Shown here: in pieces, positions 1 through 10,052 of the stretch
Position numbering within the stretch: position 1 is the first letter of the stretch
How the letters are laid out: each line of letters begins with the position of its first letter
Assembly: GCA_947496605.1 (NCBI GenBank)
Contig: CANMDF010000004.1
Coordinates: forward strand, 124,001 to 188,000
Direction: 5' to 3'
DNA: 64,000 nt
Source: an uncultured Paracoccaceae bacterium
GTDB lineage: Bacteria > Pseudomonadota > Alphaproteobacteria > Rhodobacterales > Rhodobacteraceae
Program-made: the position numbers and the translations under genes
The notes under the pieces: model-generated
The model's input: only the letters and a program-made list of their open reading frames with translations
Told to the model about the DNA's origin: nothing
Databases searched by the model: none

Positions 1-23
1 AGAATGTCTGCAATCAGTAGACG

Positions 24-656
24 TTATTTGGTTCCAAACATTCTGTCGCCTGCATCGCCCAATCCGGGCACGATATAGCCGTTTTCATTCAGGTGGCTGT
101 CAATTGCAGCCGTCACAATAGGTACATCAGGATGCGCTTCTTGCATGCGTGCAATGCCTTCGGGGGCGGCCAACAAGCACAAGAAACGGATGTTTTTGGC
201 CCCTGCCTCTTTTAGCAGATCAATCGCTGCAACGGATGAGTTTCCGGTGGCAAGCATCGGATCAACAGCAATGACCAAACGGTCCTCAAGTTCGGTCGGC
301 ACCTTAAAGTAATACTGAACAGGTTTGAGTGTTTCTTCATCACGGTAAAGCCCCACAAAACCAACACGCGCCGACGGGATCAATTCAAGCACACCATCAA
401 GCAGGCCGTTGCCCGCCCGCAAGATTGAGACCAGTGCCAGTTTCTTGCCGTCGATCACAGGTGCGTCCATCGGCTCTAGTGGTGTATCAATGCGTTTGGT
501 CGTCATAGGCAGCCCGCGGGTCACCTCATAGGCCAGTAGCTGACTGATCTCGCGTAGCAACTGCCGGAAGACGGCTGTGGATGTATCTGTTTGCCGCATC
601 AACGTCAGTTTGTGTTGTACAAGCGGGTGCGTGACGTGGGTTACGTTGTCAGTCAT
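24..656 (-). CDS. upp: Uracil phosphoribosyltransferase
   Basis: Cytosolic enzyme that joins uracil to PRPP to give UMP. The 210-residue length is normal for the family. The PRPP-binding loop [10 protein letters not shown] lies near residues 132-141. The C-terminal uracil-binding stretch ends in [14 protein letters not shown]. Its ATG overlaps the stop of add by 4 bases, so it is the last gene of the cdd-deoA-deoB-add-upp operon and is probably translationally coupled. The position after adenosine deaminase and the phosphorylase/mutase pair fits pyrimidine-base salvage. No terminator is visible in the 23 bases left before the window edge. Confidence 0.97.
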   Translation of the reverse strand: MTDNVTHVTHPLVQHKLTLMRQTDTSTAVFRQLLREISQLLAYEVTRGLPMTTKRIDTPLEPMDAPVIDGKKLALVSILRAGNGLLDGVLELIPSARVGFVGLYRDEETLKPVQYYFKVPTELEDRLVIAVDPMLATGNSSVAAIDLLKEAGAKNIRFLCLLAAPEGIARMQEAHPDVPIVTAAIDSHLNENGYIVPGLGDAGDRMFGTK

Positions 657-1642
657 TGGGCAGGCTCCAGTCGTTTGGCCACGCGGGCCTTTGTGTCATC
701 GTCGCAAAAGGCCGCCGTTAAGGCCGTTTCATTCAACGCTTTGAAATCATCACTTTCCCAACCAAAAGTGCGGTTGAGCATGTCATATTCGGCAGTCATC
801 GTGGTGTGAAAGAAGGGTGGGTCATCGGTTGAGACAGTGACCTTCACGCCAGCATCGCGCAGTTTGGCGATTGGATGGCTGGACCAATCATCAACAGCTT
901 TCAGGACAACATTCGATCCCGGACATACCTCTAACACGATATCCTTTTCCAAGATTTCATCGACCAACGCCGGATCTTCAATCGCCCCAATGCCGTGGCC
1001 AACACGTTCAACGCCCAGCGCATGGATCGTCTCGGACACCATCGACGGGCCGCCCCATTCGCCCGCGTGACATGTCAAAGGCAAGCCTGCCTCACGTGCC
1101 AAATCAAAACTGTAGGCATAGTCCGCCGGCCGCCCGACCATTTCGCCACCCGCCATACCGTAGCCTGTGATGAAATCACCAAAGGTTTCAGCAGCACATC
1201 TAGCGGCGGGTTTGCAGGCCTCGGGACCAAAGTGGCGAATACCTGTGACGATCCCTTTGAGCGTGATCCCCAGTTTTTCTTCAGCTTCCCGCGCGGCATC
1301 TTCCATCGCGGCAAGATAATCTTTCCAAGCGCCCAGATCACCGCCACCGCAAAAGTCTGGAGACACGAAAGTTTCCATGTAGACAACGCCATGTGCGGCT
1401 GTTTCTTGCAGCACGGCCATCGTGAGGCGACGAAAATCGTCAGGGGTCTGCAATGTTGTGCATGCTGCCTCATAGATTTTCAGAAAGTGATCGAAATCGC
1501 GGAAAGCATAGCCACCTTTGGCATCAAAAATACCGCTGATGTCGATCTGCTTTTCATGCGCCAACTGTTTGATAAACGCTGGCGGTGCGCAACCTTCTAG
1601 GTGGGTGTGCAGTTCTACTTTCGGCATCGTTTGAAAGGTCAT
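653..1642 (-). CDS. add: Adenosine deaminase
   Basis: Deaminates adenosine (and deoxyadenosine) to inosine in the cytosol. The metal-dependent amidohydrolase signatures are intact: HTHLEG at residues 12-17 (H12 and H14 as zinc ligands), CHAGEW at 191-196 with the catalytic Glu at 195, GHG around 215-217, and STDDP at 271-275 with the zinc-binding Asp. The length of 329 residues is typical. It overlaps deoB upstream and upp downstream by 4 bases each, so the operon is compact. I cannot separate it by eye from adenine deaminase-like paralogues, but the CHAGEW and STDDPP context favours adenosine deaminase. Confidence 0.93.
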   Translation of the reverse strand: MTFQTMPKVELHTHLEGCAPPAFIKQLAHEKQIDISGIFDAKGGYAFRDFDHFLKIYEAACTTLQTPDDFRRLTMAVLQETAAHGVVYMETFVSPDFCGGGDLGAWKDYLAAMEDAAREAEEKLGITLKGIVTGIRHFGPEACKPAARCAAETFGDFITGYGMAGGEMVGRPADYAYSFDLAREAGLPLTCHAGEWGGPSMVSETIHALGVERVGHGIGAIEDPALVDEILEKDIVLEVCPGSNVVLKAVDDWSSHPIAKLRDAGVKVTVSTDDPPFFHTTMTAEYDMLNRTFGWESDDFKALNETALTAAFCDDDTKARVAKRLEPAQ

Positions 1643-2814
1643 AGAAAGCTCTTTCCTTGGCCCGCATAGGGGACTTTCAAATGGGCGGCGATTGAAGCGG
1701 CCACATCAACGAAACGAAGGTGACCCAGTTCCCTTGTCCCGGCCCCATGCACCAACACTGGCACACGTTCGCGGGTATGATCGGTGCCCGCCCATGACGG
1801 GTCATTGCCATGATCGGCTGTCACGATCAACAAGTCATCACTGCGCATTTTGGGCAGAATTTTTGCAAGTTCTGCATCGAACCATTCAAGGTGTTTGCCA
1901 TAACCCACAGGGTCCCGGCGATGCCCGTATTCGCTGTCAAACTCGACCAGATTTGCGAAAACAAACGATCCTTCCTTGGCTTCAGCAACTAGATCATTGA
2001 TGTGTTCCATCAAAACGGCATCGCGCCCTTTACGCAGATCATCAATGCCGCGCATCGAAAAGATATCGCCAATCTTGCCGACCGCATGAACGGTGCGACC
2101 TGCATCATGAACATAGTCACAAATAGTCGGCGACGGTGGCGCGATGGCAAAATCTTTGCGGTTCTCGGTGCGGTAAAAGTTCCCAACCTCGCCAAGAAAT
2201 GGGCGCGCAATCACCCGCCCCAGTTTCATCGTATGTAGCGTCGGAGCGAGATCTTTGCACAGCTTCATCAGTCGCTCTAGTCCAAATGCCTCTTCATGGG
2301 CTGCGATCTGTAGAACGCTGTCAGCCGATGTATAACAAATCGGCCACCCCGTGCGCATATGCTCAGCACCGTCCTGTTCAATAACAACGGTACCCGAGCA
2401 ATGGCGGTTCCCCAATATCCCGTCAGTGCCTGCCAGCTTGCAAATCAATGCAGTCAGGTCAGCAGGGAACGCCGGGTTTGTGTCGGGAAACGTATGCCAA
2501 TCCCATGGCACTGGAACACCGGCAAGTTCCCAATGGCCAGATGGCGTATCTTTGCCGCGCGATACTTCTGTGGCGGCACCCCAAGCGCCGGTTGGCTGCG
2601 CATCCAGCCCAACCGCATCTTCACCCGAGGCCAGCTGGACGGCGGCCCCTAGTCCCAGTGCATCAAGTGTCGGCACGTCTAACCCTGCCGCGCGGGCGAT
2701 ATGCGCAACCGTATTGGAACCTGTGTCTGGCAAATCGCCGTTAAAGAATTGATCGGCATCCGGCGCACCGCCAATGCCCACACTATCAATCACAATCAAG
2801 AACGCGCGTGGCAT
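1639..2814 (-). CDS. deoB: Phosphopentomutase
   Basis: Interconverts (deoxy)ribose 1-phosphate and 5-phosphate, feeding nucleoside-derived sugar into the pentose phosphate pathway. It belongs to the alkaline phosphatase superfamily. The N-terminal metal site VIDSVGIGG is at residues 8-16. The phosphorylated Thr is expected in KDTPSGHWE near residue 90. The second metal site TADHGNDPSWAGTDHTRE is near 332-349. The length of 391 residues is standard. The ATG overlaps the deoA stop (TGATG), and the gene overlaps add by 4 bases, as expected for a coupled salvage operon. Confidence 0.96.
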   Translation of the reverse strand: MPRAFLIVIDSVGIGGAPDADQFFNGDLPDTGSNTVAHIARAAGLDVPTLDALGLGAAVQLASGEDAVGLDAQPTGAWGAATEVSRGKDTPSGHWELAGVPVPWDWHTFPDTNPAFPADLTALICKLAGTDGILGNRHCSGTVVIEQDGAEHMRTGWPICYTSADSVLQIAAHEEAFGLERLMKLCKDLAPTLHTMKLGRVIARPFLGEVGNFYRTENRKDFAIAPPSPTICDYVHDAGRTVHAVGKIGDIFSMRGIDDLRKGRDAVLMEHINDLVAEAKEGSFVFANLVEFDSEYGHRRDPVGYGKHLEWFDAELAKILPKMRSDDLLIVTADHGNDPSWAGTDHTRERVPVLVHGAGTRELGHLRFVDVAASIAAHLKVPYAGQGKSFL

Positions 2815-4124
2815 CAGGTGATCCCTTCAATAACCAATGGACCGGATGTGACCGCATCACCGATTGTGATCGCGGCCTGCACGGCCATCGCGGCCTCAAC
2901 CGCCGTATCTTCATCTGCAGCATGCACCACACAAAGCGGGTCGCCACGGGTCACAGCGGTCCCTAATGAAACCATTTCAGTCAAACCAACGGCGGGATTG
3001 ATACGGTCCGTTTCAATCTTGCGTCCCCCGCCCAAGCCCACGACCGTTAGGCCCAGTGCTTCGCCGTCGATCGCCACGATATGACCTGTTGCAGGTGCGG
3101 TCACTTCACCCACTACGGGTGCTTTGGGCAAATGCGTATGCCAATCATGCGCCATATCGGGCGGGCCGCCCAAGGCCGCAATCATTTGCGCAAAGCGTTC
3201 CATCGCAGAGCCAGAACTGATCGCTGACTTTACTTTTGAAACCGCCGCCGCCGTGTCTTCGCCCTGCATCATTAACAGCTGCGCACAAAGCCCCACTGTC
3301 AAATCGTAAAGCCGAGGTGCGGCTGTCGCATCGCCTGCCAGCACCTCCATACAAATCCCGACCTCAACCGCATTACCAAGTGCAGGCGAAAGCGGTTGGT
3401 TCATATCAGTGATCAATGCAGCGGTCTGACACCCTGCACCATTGGCTGTATCAACCAAGCCACGGGCAAGTGCGCGGGCCGTTTCGGGAGTTTTCATAAA
3501 CGCGCCTGACCCGCATTTCACATCCAAAATCAGGCTTTCCAGACCAGCCGCCAACTTCTTGGACAGGATCGAGGCGGTGATCAGATCAACGCTCTCAACC
3601 GTCGCGGTCACATCGCGGATCGCATAAAGGCGGCGATCGGCGGGGGCAATCTGGCCTGTCGCACTGACAATCGCGCACCCTACTTCGCGGGTCATCAAGC
3701 GCAACTGTTTCTCAGAAACGTTGATGTTAAGCCCTGGTATCGCCTCAAGTTTATCCAGCGTACCACCGGTATGCCCCAAACCGCGCCCAGAGATCATCGG
3801 CACATAAGCCCCGCAAGCCGCCAACACTGGCGCCAAGATCAGCGACACGCAGTCGCCCACACCACCTGTTGAGTGTTTATCAATGACAGGCCCCGGCAGA
3901 TCCCATGTCATAACATCACCGCTGTCGCGCATCCCTTGAGTTAGCGCGACACGGCCCGCATCGCCCAGACCATTCACAACCACCGCCATTGCAAATGCAC
4001 CTGCCTGCGCATCGCTGACAGCGCCAGACGCAAGGCCGCTTGCGAACCATGTCAGTTCTTCCCGACTTGGGTTTTCCTTGTCTCTGACTTTCGCGATGAT
4101 GGCGCGCGCGTCCATGTCAGACAC
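2814..4124 (-). CDS. deoA: Thymidine phosphorylase
   Basis: Phosphorolyses thymidine and deoxyuridine to the base plus deoxyribose 1-phosphate, the substrate of the downstream DeoB. Family signatures are clear: KHSTGGVGD at residues 83-91 (phosphate site) and SGRGLGHTGGTLDKLEAIPG at 112-131. The length of 436 residues matches the DeoA group. The chosen start is a GTG that overlaps the cdd stop by 8 bases. An ATG three codons further in (first base at 4115) is an alternative, and neither has a strong Shine-Dalgarno, which suggests coupling to cdd translation. Confidence 0.95.
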   Translation of the reverse strand: MSDMDARAIIAKVRDKENPSREELTWFASGLASGAVSDAQAGAFAMAVVVNGLGDAGRVALTQGMRDSGDVMTWDLPGPVIDKHSTGGVGDCVSLILAPVLAACGAYVPMISGRGLGHTGGTLDKLEAIPGLNINVSEKQLRLMTREVGCAIVSATGQIAPADRRLYAIRDVTATVESVDLITASILSKKLAAGLESLILDVKCGSGAFMKTPETARALARGLVDTANGAGCQTAALITDMNQPLSPALGNAVEVGICMEVLAGDATAAPRLYDLTVGLCAQLLMMQGEDTAAAVSKVKSAISSGSAMERFAQMIAALGGPPDMAHDWHTHLPKAPVVGEVTAPATGHIVAIDGEALGLTVVGLGGGRKIETDRINPAVGLTEMVSLGTAVTRGDPLCVVHAADEDTAVEAAMAVQAAITIGDAVTSGPLVIEGIT

Positions 4125-4509
4125 GGCTCATGTAATCGGCATCAAAGCTGCCCGGCAAAAGGGCCGCAACGGTTGTCTCATGGACAACACCGTCAGTCGT
4201 GGCGAGGGTGACTTTCACATCACCTTGCGCGAATTCAGCAATCTTCTGGCGGCAGCCCCCACACGGGCTGACAGGTTTGGGGCTATCTGCGATGACAGCA
4301 ATCTCGGCAATCGCGGTATCCCCGCTTGCGACCATCGCTGCAATGGCACCGGCCTCGGCACAGGTGCCTTCGGGGTATGCCACGTTTTCGACATTGCAGC
4401 CCACGTGAACATCGCCGGACGTCGATCTAAGCGCCGCCCCGACCTTGAACTTTGAATAAGGCGCATGGGCGTTTTCCCGCACCATCCGCGCGTCGTCGAT
4501 CAATGACAT
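4117..4509 (-). CDS. cdd: Cytidine deaminase
   Basis: Zinc enzyme that deaminates cytidine and deoxycytidine to (deoxy)uridine. At 130 residues it is the short homotetrameric type. The zinc motif TCAEAGA (C50, E52) and PCGGCRQ (C83, C86) are intact, and the substrate-binding HAPYSKFKVGAAL begins near residue 15. The start at 4509 is favoured because a GGAGG box (complement of 4514-4518) lies directly upstream, although the spacing is short. Longer upstream reading has no cytidine-deaminase character. It is the first gene of the overlapping salvage run cdd-deoA-deoB-add-upp. Confidence 0.95.
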   Translation of the reverse strand: MSLIDDARMVRENAHAPYSKFKVGAALRSTSGDVHVGCNVENVAYPEGTCAEAGAIAAMVASGDTAIAEIAVIADSPKPVSPCGGCRQKIAEFAQGDVKVTLATTDGVVHETTVAALLPGSFDADYMSRV

Positions 4510-4567
4510 GAGGCCTCCAATAGTAGCTACACCAGAGTGTGACGGGACGTGTCGGGATGCAAGAGGG

Positions 4568-5653
4568 TTAGGTCCTACGGAAGACACCAGGCAAGGCCAC
4601 CTCCAGCAATTCCAGATCATCTGATGGATCAGCATAGCGTGTTTGCATCCCCGGAGGGATGACAAAGGCATCGCCGGGGGCAAGTTGATAGGGCTCTTTG
4701 CCTTCCCCCTCTAGCGTCATTGTGCCTTCCATCACGAAAGTAAAATGTATGTCCGCGTCATGGCTGGCCCATACCGGATCGCCCTGCCCTTTGCGGATCA
4801 CATTGACGCCTGCGACGCCCTTGGTATTGGCAGCAATCGTCGTGTCGCGTGCGATAAATCCAGGCAATTGTGCTGGATGCCATTCAGCTTTGTCCACTTC
4901 GTTAAAGACAAATCTCTGCCCCTGCCATTCGCGGTCGGGGCGCAGATGCGGCGTCGGCAATTCCATGTCGTGGTCAATCTCGGTGACATGTTCGGCAGGC
5001 ACGCCGATTTCAATCACCTCGATCCCGTCTGAGGCCTCAAGCACCCGGTGTCTGATCTCAGGAGGTTGGATAAAGCAATCGCCCGCTTTCAGGCGTATCG
5101 GTGGCCCTTGGTCTTCGTACACAACATCGACCCAGCCACGATAGCAAAAGATCAGCTGAAACCCGACCTTGTGGAAATGCACCATATCAGGGACAGGGCC
5201 ACCATCAGGAATCCGGATGTGACTGGCGATAATTGACCCACCCAAACGGGACGGGATCAAATCACGGTATTGCATGCCAGCACGGCCAATCACCCAAGGG
5301 GCTTGATCGGCCAATCGACGGACCACAAAGGCATGATCCGTTTGCGGCAATTCCAACGGCGGGTTCAGCGGGTATACTTCAACCCGCGTGCCCCCCGGCG
5401 CAGTCATCACGGTCTGCCCTTCGGCAAACCCCGCATTATCTGTCAAAATGCGCAGTAGACCGGGGCCCGTTCCGGCGCCTTGATCCAAGCGCACCCGCAC
5501 CCCATGCCCCGAATAGACCGCAACCGCAGGATCATCCGCCGGATAAATCATATCAAGCCGCATCCCCAAGGTGCCGCCAAAAAAGCCTAAGTCCGCGCGT
5601 AAGTCCGTTGTGCTGAGGCAAACTTCGGCGCGTATTTCATCTGTCTTTGTCAT
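4568..5653 (-). CDS. VOC-like/cupin/cupin three-domain protein
   Basis: A 361-residue protein that appears to combine three small beta-barrel modules. Residues about 5-95 resemble a glyoxalase/VOC half-domain (DLGFFGGTLGMRLD). Residues about 140-225 form a cupin with HFH at 159-161, a later His near 202, and the AGDCFIQPPEIRH second motif. Residues about 270-355 form a second cupin with HDADIHF and APGDAFVIPPGMQTRY. The metal ligands are more complete in the first cupin. It lies 58 bases upstream of cdd on the same strand, so it may be co-transcribed with nucleoside salvage, but nothing else ties it to that pathway. The substrate is unknown; a metal-dependent dioxygenase, isomerase or sensor role is possible. 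Confidence 0.75.
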   Translation of the reverse strand: MTKTDEIRAEVCLSTTDLRADLGFFGGTLGMRLDMIYPADDPAVAVYSGHGVRVRLDQGAGTGPGLLRILTDNAGFAEGQTVMTAPGGTRVEVYPLNPPLELPQTDHAFVVRRLADQAPWVIGRAGMQYRDLIPSRLGGSIIASHIRIPDGGPVPDMVHFHKVGFQLIFCYRGWVDVVYEDQGPPIRLKAGDCFIQPPEIRHRVLEASDGIEVIEIGVPAEHVTEIDHDMELPTPHLRPDREWQGQRFVFNEVDKAEWHPAQLPGFIARDTTIAANTKGVAGVNVIRKGQGDPVWASHDADIHFTFVMEGTMTLEGEGKEPYQLAPGDAFVIPPGMQTRYADPSDDLELLEVALPGVFRRT

Positions 5654-5668
5654 GTTTTACACCCTGTC

Positions 5669-5690
5669 CTTGCGATAAAATATTTGCAAG
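5669..5690. promoter_or_regulatory. Inverted repeat upstream of the VOC-cupin gene
   Basis: CTTGC (5669-5673) and GCAAG (5686-5690) flank a 12-base AT-rich spacer, just upstream of the minus-strand cupin gene start. The layout resembles a regulator site, but the factor is unknown and the arms are short. Confidence 0.3.
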
Positions 5691-5743
5691 AGTGGGGGCG
5701 TTGCGATTGACCCCGCGATGCAGCTTCCGTAAGGGAAGAAAAA

Positions 5744-5763
5744 ATGGTTTAATATTAAACCAT
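5744..5763. promoter_or_regulatory. Perfect 20-bp palindromic operator before maeB
   Basis: ATGGTTTAATATTAAACCAT is a perfect inverted repeat ending four bases before the maeB Shine-Dalgarno GGGAGG (5767-5772). TGGT...ACCA arms are typical of GntR/FadR-type sites, but the regulator cannot be named from sequence. A possible sigma-70 promoter (TTGACC at 5707-5712, 17-base spacer, weak -10 TAAGGG) lies upstream, which would make this a downstream roadblock site. Confidence 0.6.
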
Positions 5764-5777
5764 ATTGGGAGGACGCT

Positions 5778-8057
5778 ATGACAGACGATGCAAAAGACAG
5801 CCTGCGAGAGGCCGCACTTCACTATCATAAGTATCCAAAACCCGGAAAACTTGAAATCCGCGCGACAAAGCCTTTGGCGACAGGTCGCGACCTCGCGCGG
5901 GCCTATTCCCCCGGTGTGGCCGAGGCCTGTACCGAGATAAAGGCAGATCCTGACACTGCCCGCGATTATACCTCGCGCGGTAACTTGGTGGCCGTCGTCA
6001 CGAATGGCACGGCGGTGCTTGGCCTTGGCAACATTGGTGCACTTGCGTCCAAGCCCGTGATGGAAGGCAAGGCCGTTCTGTTCAAGAAATTCGCCAACAT
6101 CGATTGCTTTGATATTGAGCTGAACGAACCTGACCCCGAAAAGCTGGCCGACATCGTCTGCGCGATGGAGCCCACATTCGGCGCCATCAACCTGGAAGAC
6201 ATCAAAGCCCCTGACTGCTTTATCGTCGAAAAGCTGTGTCGTGAGCGGATGAACATCCCCGTTTTCCATGACGATCAACACGGCACAGCGATTGTTGTAG
6301 GTGCTGCTGCAACCAACGCATTGCGCATCGCGGGCAAAAAGTTCTCTGACATCAAAATCGTCAGCACTGGTGGCGGGGCCGCGGGCATTGCGTGCCTCAA
6401 CATGCTGCTGAAGCTGGGCGTCAAACGCGAAAACGTCTACCTCTGCGATATCGAAGGGCTTGTCTACAATGGCCGTGAAAAAGACATGACGCCGCAAAAG
6501 GCCGAATATGCGCAAGGAACAACAGCGGCCACGCTGGATGATGTCATTGCAGGCGCCGATCTGTTCCTTGGCCTCTCAGGTCCAAACATCCTCAAGCCCG
6601 ACATGGTCAAGAAGATGGCGGATCGTCCGATAATCTTTGCCCTCGCCAACCCCAATCCTGAAATCAGCCCTGACGATGCCCGCGCCGCCAATCCTGACGC
6701 AATCATTGCAACCGGTCGCAGCGATTTCCCCAATCAGGTCAATAACGTCCTGTGTTTTCCGTTCATCTTCCGCGGTGCACTCGACGTCGGTGCCACCGAT
6801 ATCAACGACGAGATGAAGATCGCTTGTGTCGAAGGCATCGCCGCCCTCGCCCGTGCGACGACCAGCGCAGAGGCTGCTGCAGCCTACAAAGGCGAACAGC
6901 TGACATTCGGTGCCGACTATCTGATCCCAAAACCTTTTGACCCACGCCTGATGGGTGTGGTCGCAAGCGCCGTGGCCGGGGCCGCCATTGAAACGGGTGT
7001 CGCGACCCGCCCTGTGGCCGATATGGAAGCCTATAAAGCCAACCTTGATGGCTCGGTCTTTAAATCCGCGATGATCATGCGCCCCGTCTTTGACGCCGCC
7101 CGCACCGCCACCCGCCGCATCGTCTTTGCCGAAGGCGAGGATGAGCGCGTGCTGCGTGCGTCCCAAGCGATCATGGAAGAAACCACCGATACGCCGATCC
7201 TAATTGGCCGCCCCGAGGTGATTGAGCGCCGCTGCGAACGTGCCGGCCTGACAATCCGCCCCGGCGTGGATTTCAGCATCGTGAACCCCGAAAACGACCC
7301 CCGTTATCGTGACTATTGGGGGACCTACCATGACCTGATGGCCCGCAAGGGCGTGACGCCAGATTTGGCCAAAGCAATCATGCGCACGAACACCACCGCC
7401 ATTGCTGCCGTGATGGTGCAGCGCGGAGAGGCCGATAGCATGATCTGTGGTACCTTTGGTCAGTACCTGTGGCATTTGAAATACGTGTGCGAAATCCTGG
7501 GGACGAATGATTTCCACCCTATTGCAGGCATGTCTTTGATGATCCTCGAAGACGGCCCGCTGTTTGTGGCCGACACCCAAGTGCACCCGGAACCGACCCC
7601 GCTACAAATCTCAGAAACTGTGATCAGCGCCGCCCGCCACGTGCGGCGGTTCGGTGTTGATCCCAAGATTGCCTTATGTTCACACAGCCAGTTCGGCAAC
7701 CTCGACAGCGACAGCGGACGACGGATGCGGGCGGCGATGGAGATCCTAGACAGCGCGCCGCGCGACTTTGACTATGAAGGCGAGATGCATGTCGATGCCG
7801 CCCTTGATGTGGAGTTGCGCAACCGTGTTTTTCCTGCCGCTCACTTGCCCGGTGCGGCAAATACTTTGGTCTTTGCAAATACCGACGCAGCCTCTGGCGT
7901 GCGCAATATCCTGAAAATGAAGGGGGGCGGGCTTGAAGTCGGACCAATCCTGATGGGCATGGGGAACCGCTGTCATATCGTGACGCCATCGATCACGGCG
8001 CGTGGACTGCTGAATATGTCTGCCGTGGCCGGCACACCAGTCGCGCACTACGGATAG
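5778..8057 (+). CDS. maeB: NADP-dependent malic enzyme (malic/phosphotransacetylase fusion)
   Basis: Oxidatively decarboxylates malate to pyruvate with NADP+, supplying pyruvate and NADPH. At 759 residues it is the long MaeB type: an N-terminal malic domain plus NAD(P)-binding domain (about 1-420), and a C-terminal phosphotransacetylase-like domain (about 430-759) known in this family as an acetyl-CoA-responsive regulatory module. Visible motifs are YSPGVAEAC near residue 43, [12 protein letters not shown] near 75, and the dinucleotide loop [12 protein letters not shown]. The start has a strong GGGAGGA box. A perfect palindrome sits just upstream of that box. prpE follows on the same strand after about 100 bases. 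Confidence 0.95.
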   Translation: MTDDAKDSLREAALHYHKYPKPGKLEIRATKPLATGRDLARAYSPGVAEACTEIKADPDTARDYTSRGNLVAVVTNGTAVLGLGNIGALASKPVMEGKAVLFKKFANIDCFDIELNEPDPEKLADIVCAMEPTFGAINLEDIKAPDCFIVEKLCRERMNIPVFHDDQHGTAIVVGAAATNALRIAGKKFSDIKIVSTGGGAAGIACLNMLLKLGVKRENVYLCDIEGLVYNGREKDMTPQKAEYAQGTTAATLDDVIAGADLFLGLSGPNILKPDMVKKMADRPIIFALANPNPEISPDDARAANPDAIIATGRSDFPNQVNNVLCFPFIFRGALDVGATDINDEMKIACVEGIAALARATTSAEAAAAYKGEQLTFGADYLIPKPFDPRLMGVVASAVAGAAIETGVATRPVADMEAYKANLDGSVFKSAMIMRPVFDAARTATRRIVFAEGEDERVLRASQAIMEETTDTPILIGRPEVIERRCERAGLTIRPGVDFSIVNPENDPRYRDYWGTYHDLMARKGVTPDLAKAIMRTNTTAIAAVMVQRGEADSMICGTFGQYLWHLKYVCEILGTNDFHPIAGMSLMILEDGPLFVADTQVHPEPTPLQISETVISAARHVRRFGVDPKIALCSHSQFGNLDSDSGRRMRAAMEILDSAPRDFDYEGEMHVDAALDVELRNRVFPAAHLPGAANTLVFANTDAASGVRNILKMKGGGLEVGPILMGMGNRCHIVTPSITARGLLNMSAVAGTPVAHYG

Positions 8058-8072
8058 TTAATTTATTGACAC

Positions 8073-8099
8073 GCGCAGTCGTTCTTTTGGCGGCTGCGC
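8073..8099 (+). terminator. Hairpin after maeB
   Basis: GCGCAGTCG (8073-8081) pairs with CGGCTGCGC (8091-8099) with one G-U pair around a 9-base U-rich loop. No U-tract follows, so it could be a weak terminator or an mRNA-stabilising stem between maeB and prpE. Confidence 0.35.
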
Positions 8100-8155
8100 T
8101 TGCCCTGTCCCGATACCATGCTTAACAATCCGCCCAACAGGTTTGGGAGGACACC

Positions 8156-10048
8156 ATGGGATACGCTGACGTCTACGGCGCTTGGAAAAACGATCCAGAG
8201 GGGTTTTGGATGGATCAGGCCAAGTCAATTGACTGGGTCACACCACCGACAAAGGCGCTCGATGACAGCAACGCCCCGCTTTATCGCTGGTTCACTGATG
8301 CTGAGGTGAACACCTGCTACAACGCCGTGGATCGCCATGTTGAAAACGGGCGCGGCGATCAGGCGGCCATTATCTACGACAGCCCCGTTACCGATACCAA
8401 AAGCACTATCACCTATGCCCAGCTGCAAACACGTGTCGCATCTCTCGCAGGAGCACTGCGTGCCAAAGGCGTCGCAAAAGGCGACCGCGTCATCATCTAC
8501 ATGCCGATGATCCCCGAGGCCTTAGAGGCGATGCTGGCTTGTGCCCGTCTGGGTGCGATCCACTCGGTCGTCTTCGGTGGCTTTGCTGCTAATGAGTTGG
8601 CGGTGCGTATTGATGATGCAACCCCAAAGGCGATCATTGCCGGGTCCTGTGGCATCGAACCGGGGCGTATCGTCAAATATAAACCCTTACTTGATGGCGC
8701 GATTGAGATGGCGACACACAAGCCAGACTTCACCGTGATCTTGCAACGCGAGCAAGAAATCGCAGACCTCATCCAAGGCCGCGACTTTGACTGGCACGGT
8801 TTCCAATCAGGCGTCACGCCTGCGGAATGCGTCCCGGTCAAAGGCGACCACCCCGCCTATATTCTTTACACCTCCGGCACAACGGGGGCGCCCAAAGGCG
8901 TGGTGCGACCAACGGCTGGCCATCTGGTCGCCCTCAACTGGACCATGAAGGCGATCTACGACGTCGATCCGGGCGATGTATTCTGGGCCGCCTCTGACGT
9001 CGGTTGGGTCGTGGGCCATTCCTACATTTGTTACGCACCGCTGATCCATGGCAATACAACGGTCGTATTCGAGGGCAAGCCTATCGGTACGCCAGATGCG
9101 GGCACGTTCTGGCGGGTCATCGAAGAACATGACGTGAAATCATTCTTCACGGCCCCCACGGCCTTTCGCGCAATCAAACGCGAAGACCCAAAGGGCGAGA
9201 TGATCAAGGATTACGACATCTCCGGTCTACGTGCCTTGTACCTTGCGGGCGAACGCGCCGACCCTGACACCATCGAATGGGCGCAGCGGGTGATGAATGT
9301 GCCCGTCTATGACCACTGGTGGCAGACCGAAACAGGCTACACCATCGCGGGCAACCCAGCAGGGATCGAAGCACTACCTGTCAAAATTGGCTCACCCACT
9401 GTGGCAATGCCGGGCTATGACGTGCAAATTCTGGACGAAGCAGGACATGAGATGAAACCCGGCGAGCTGGGGGCCATTGCTGTCAAACTGCCTCTGCCCC
9501 CCGGGACCTTGCCGACACTTTGGCACGCAGAAGAGCGGTTCATGAAATCCTACCTCAACACCTTCCCCGGCTACTATGAGACGGGCGATGCAGGCATGAT
9601 CGACGAAGACGGCTACCTCTACATCATGGCCCGCACTGATGACGTCATTAACGTGGCCGGACATCGCCTTTCGACCGGCGCGATGGAAGAAGTGCTTGCA
9701 GGCCACCCCGACGTCGGCGAATGCGCGGTGATTGGGGTGACGGATGAGCTGAAAGGCCAACTGCCTATGGGATTCATCTGTCTGAACAAAGGGTGCGAAC
9801 GCAGCCACGAAGATATTGCAGCGGAAGTGGTGAAGTCTGTGCGCGACACGATTGGCCCTGTCGCAGCATTTAAACTGGTCACCGTTGTCGACCGTTTGCC
9901 CAAGACCCGGTCAGGGAAAATCCTACGCGGCACAATGGTGAAAATCGCGGATGGGCAAGATTTTAAAATGCCCGCCACGATTGATGACCCCGCGATCTTG
10001 GATGAGATCAAAGCGGCATTGATTCCAATGGGTTATGCGCAAGGCTGA
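8156..10048 (+). CDS. prpE: Propionyl-CoA synthetase (acetyl-CoA synthetase family)
   Basis: Activates propionate with ATP and CoA to propionyl-CoA through an acyl-adenylate. The 630-residue length and the N-terminal MGYADVYGAW are typical of PrpE rather than Acs. The AMP-binding loop YILYTSGTTGAPKG spans residues 235-248. DHWWQTETG and the hinge YETGDAGMIDEDGYLYI are present. The C-terminal PKTRSGKILRG carries the conserved Lys at about 588, which is acetylation-controlled in this family. The start has GGGAGGA six bases upstream. The product would enter the methylmalonyl-CoA route, whose mce and meaB genes lie elsewhere in this window. Activity on acetate cannot be excluded. Confidence 0.92.
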   Translation: MGYADVYGAWKNDPEGFWMDQAKSIDWVTPPTKALDDSNAPLYRWFTDAEVNTCYNAVDRHVENGRGDQAAIIYDSPVTDTKSTITYAQLQTRVASLAGALRAKGVAKGDRVIIYMPMIPEALEAMLACARLGAIHSVVFGGFAANELAVRIDDATPKAIIAGSCGIEPGRIVKYKPLLDGAIEMATHKPDFTVILQREQEIADLIQGRDFDWHGFQSGVTPAECVPVKGDHPAYILYTSGTTGAPKGVVRPTAGHLVALNWTMKAIYDVDPGDVFWAASDVGWVVGHSYICYAPLIHGNTTVVFEGKPIGTPDAGTFWRVIEEHDVKSFFTAPTAFRAIKREDPKGEMIKDYDISGLRALYLAGERADPDTIEWAQRVMNVPVYDHWWQTETGYTIAGNPAGIEALPVKIGSPTVAMPGYDVQILDEAGHEMKPGELGAIAVKLPLPPGTLPTLWHAEERFMKSYLNTFPGYYETGDAGMIDEDGYLYIMARTDDVINVAGHRLSTGAMEEVLAGHPDVGECAVIGVTDELKGQLPMGFICLNKGCERSHEDIAAEVVKSVRDTIGPVAAFKLVTVVDRLPKTRSGKILRGTMVKIADGQDFKMPATIDDPAILDEIKAALIPMGYAQG

Positions 10049-10052
10049 GACA

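Noticed and set aside
5637-6515. Long minus-strand frame over the start of maeB
   Set aside because: It covers the well-supported maeB N-terminus in antisense and shows no protein family character.
8066-8071. TTGACA before prpE as a -35 box
   Set aside because: No acceptable -10 hexamer lies 16-18 bases downstream; the region is better explained by the hairpin.
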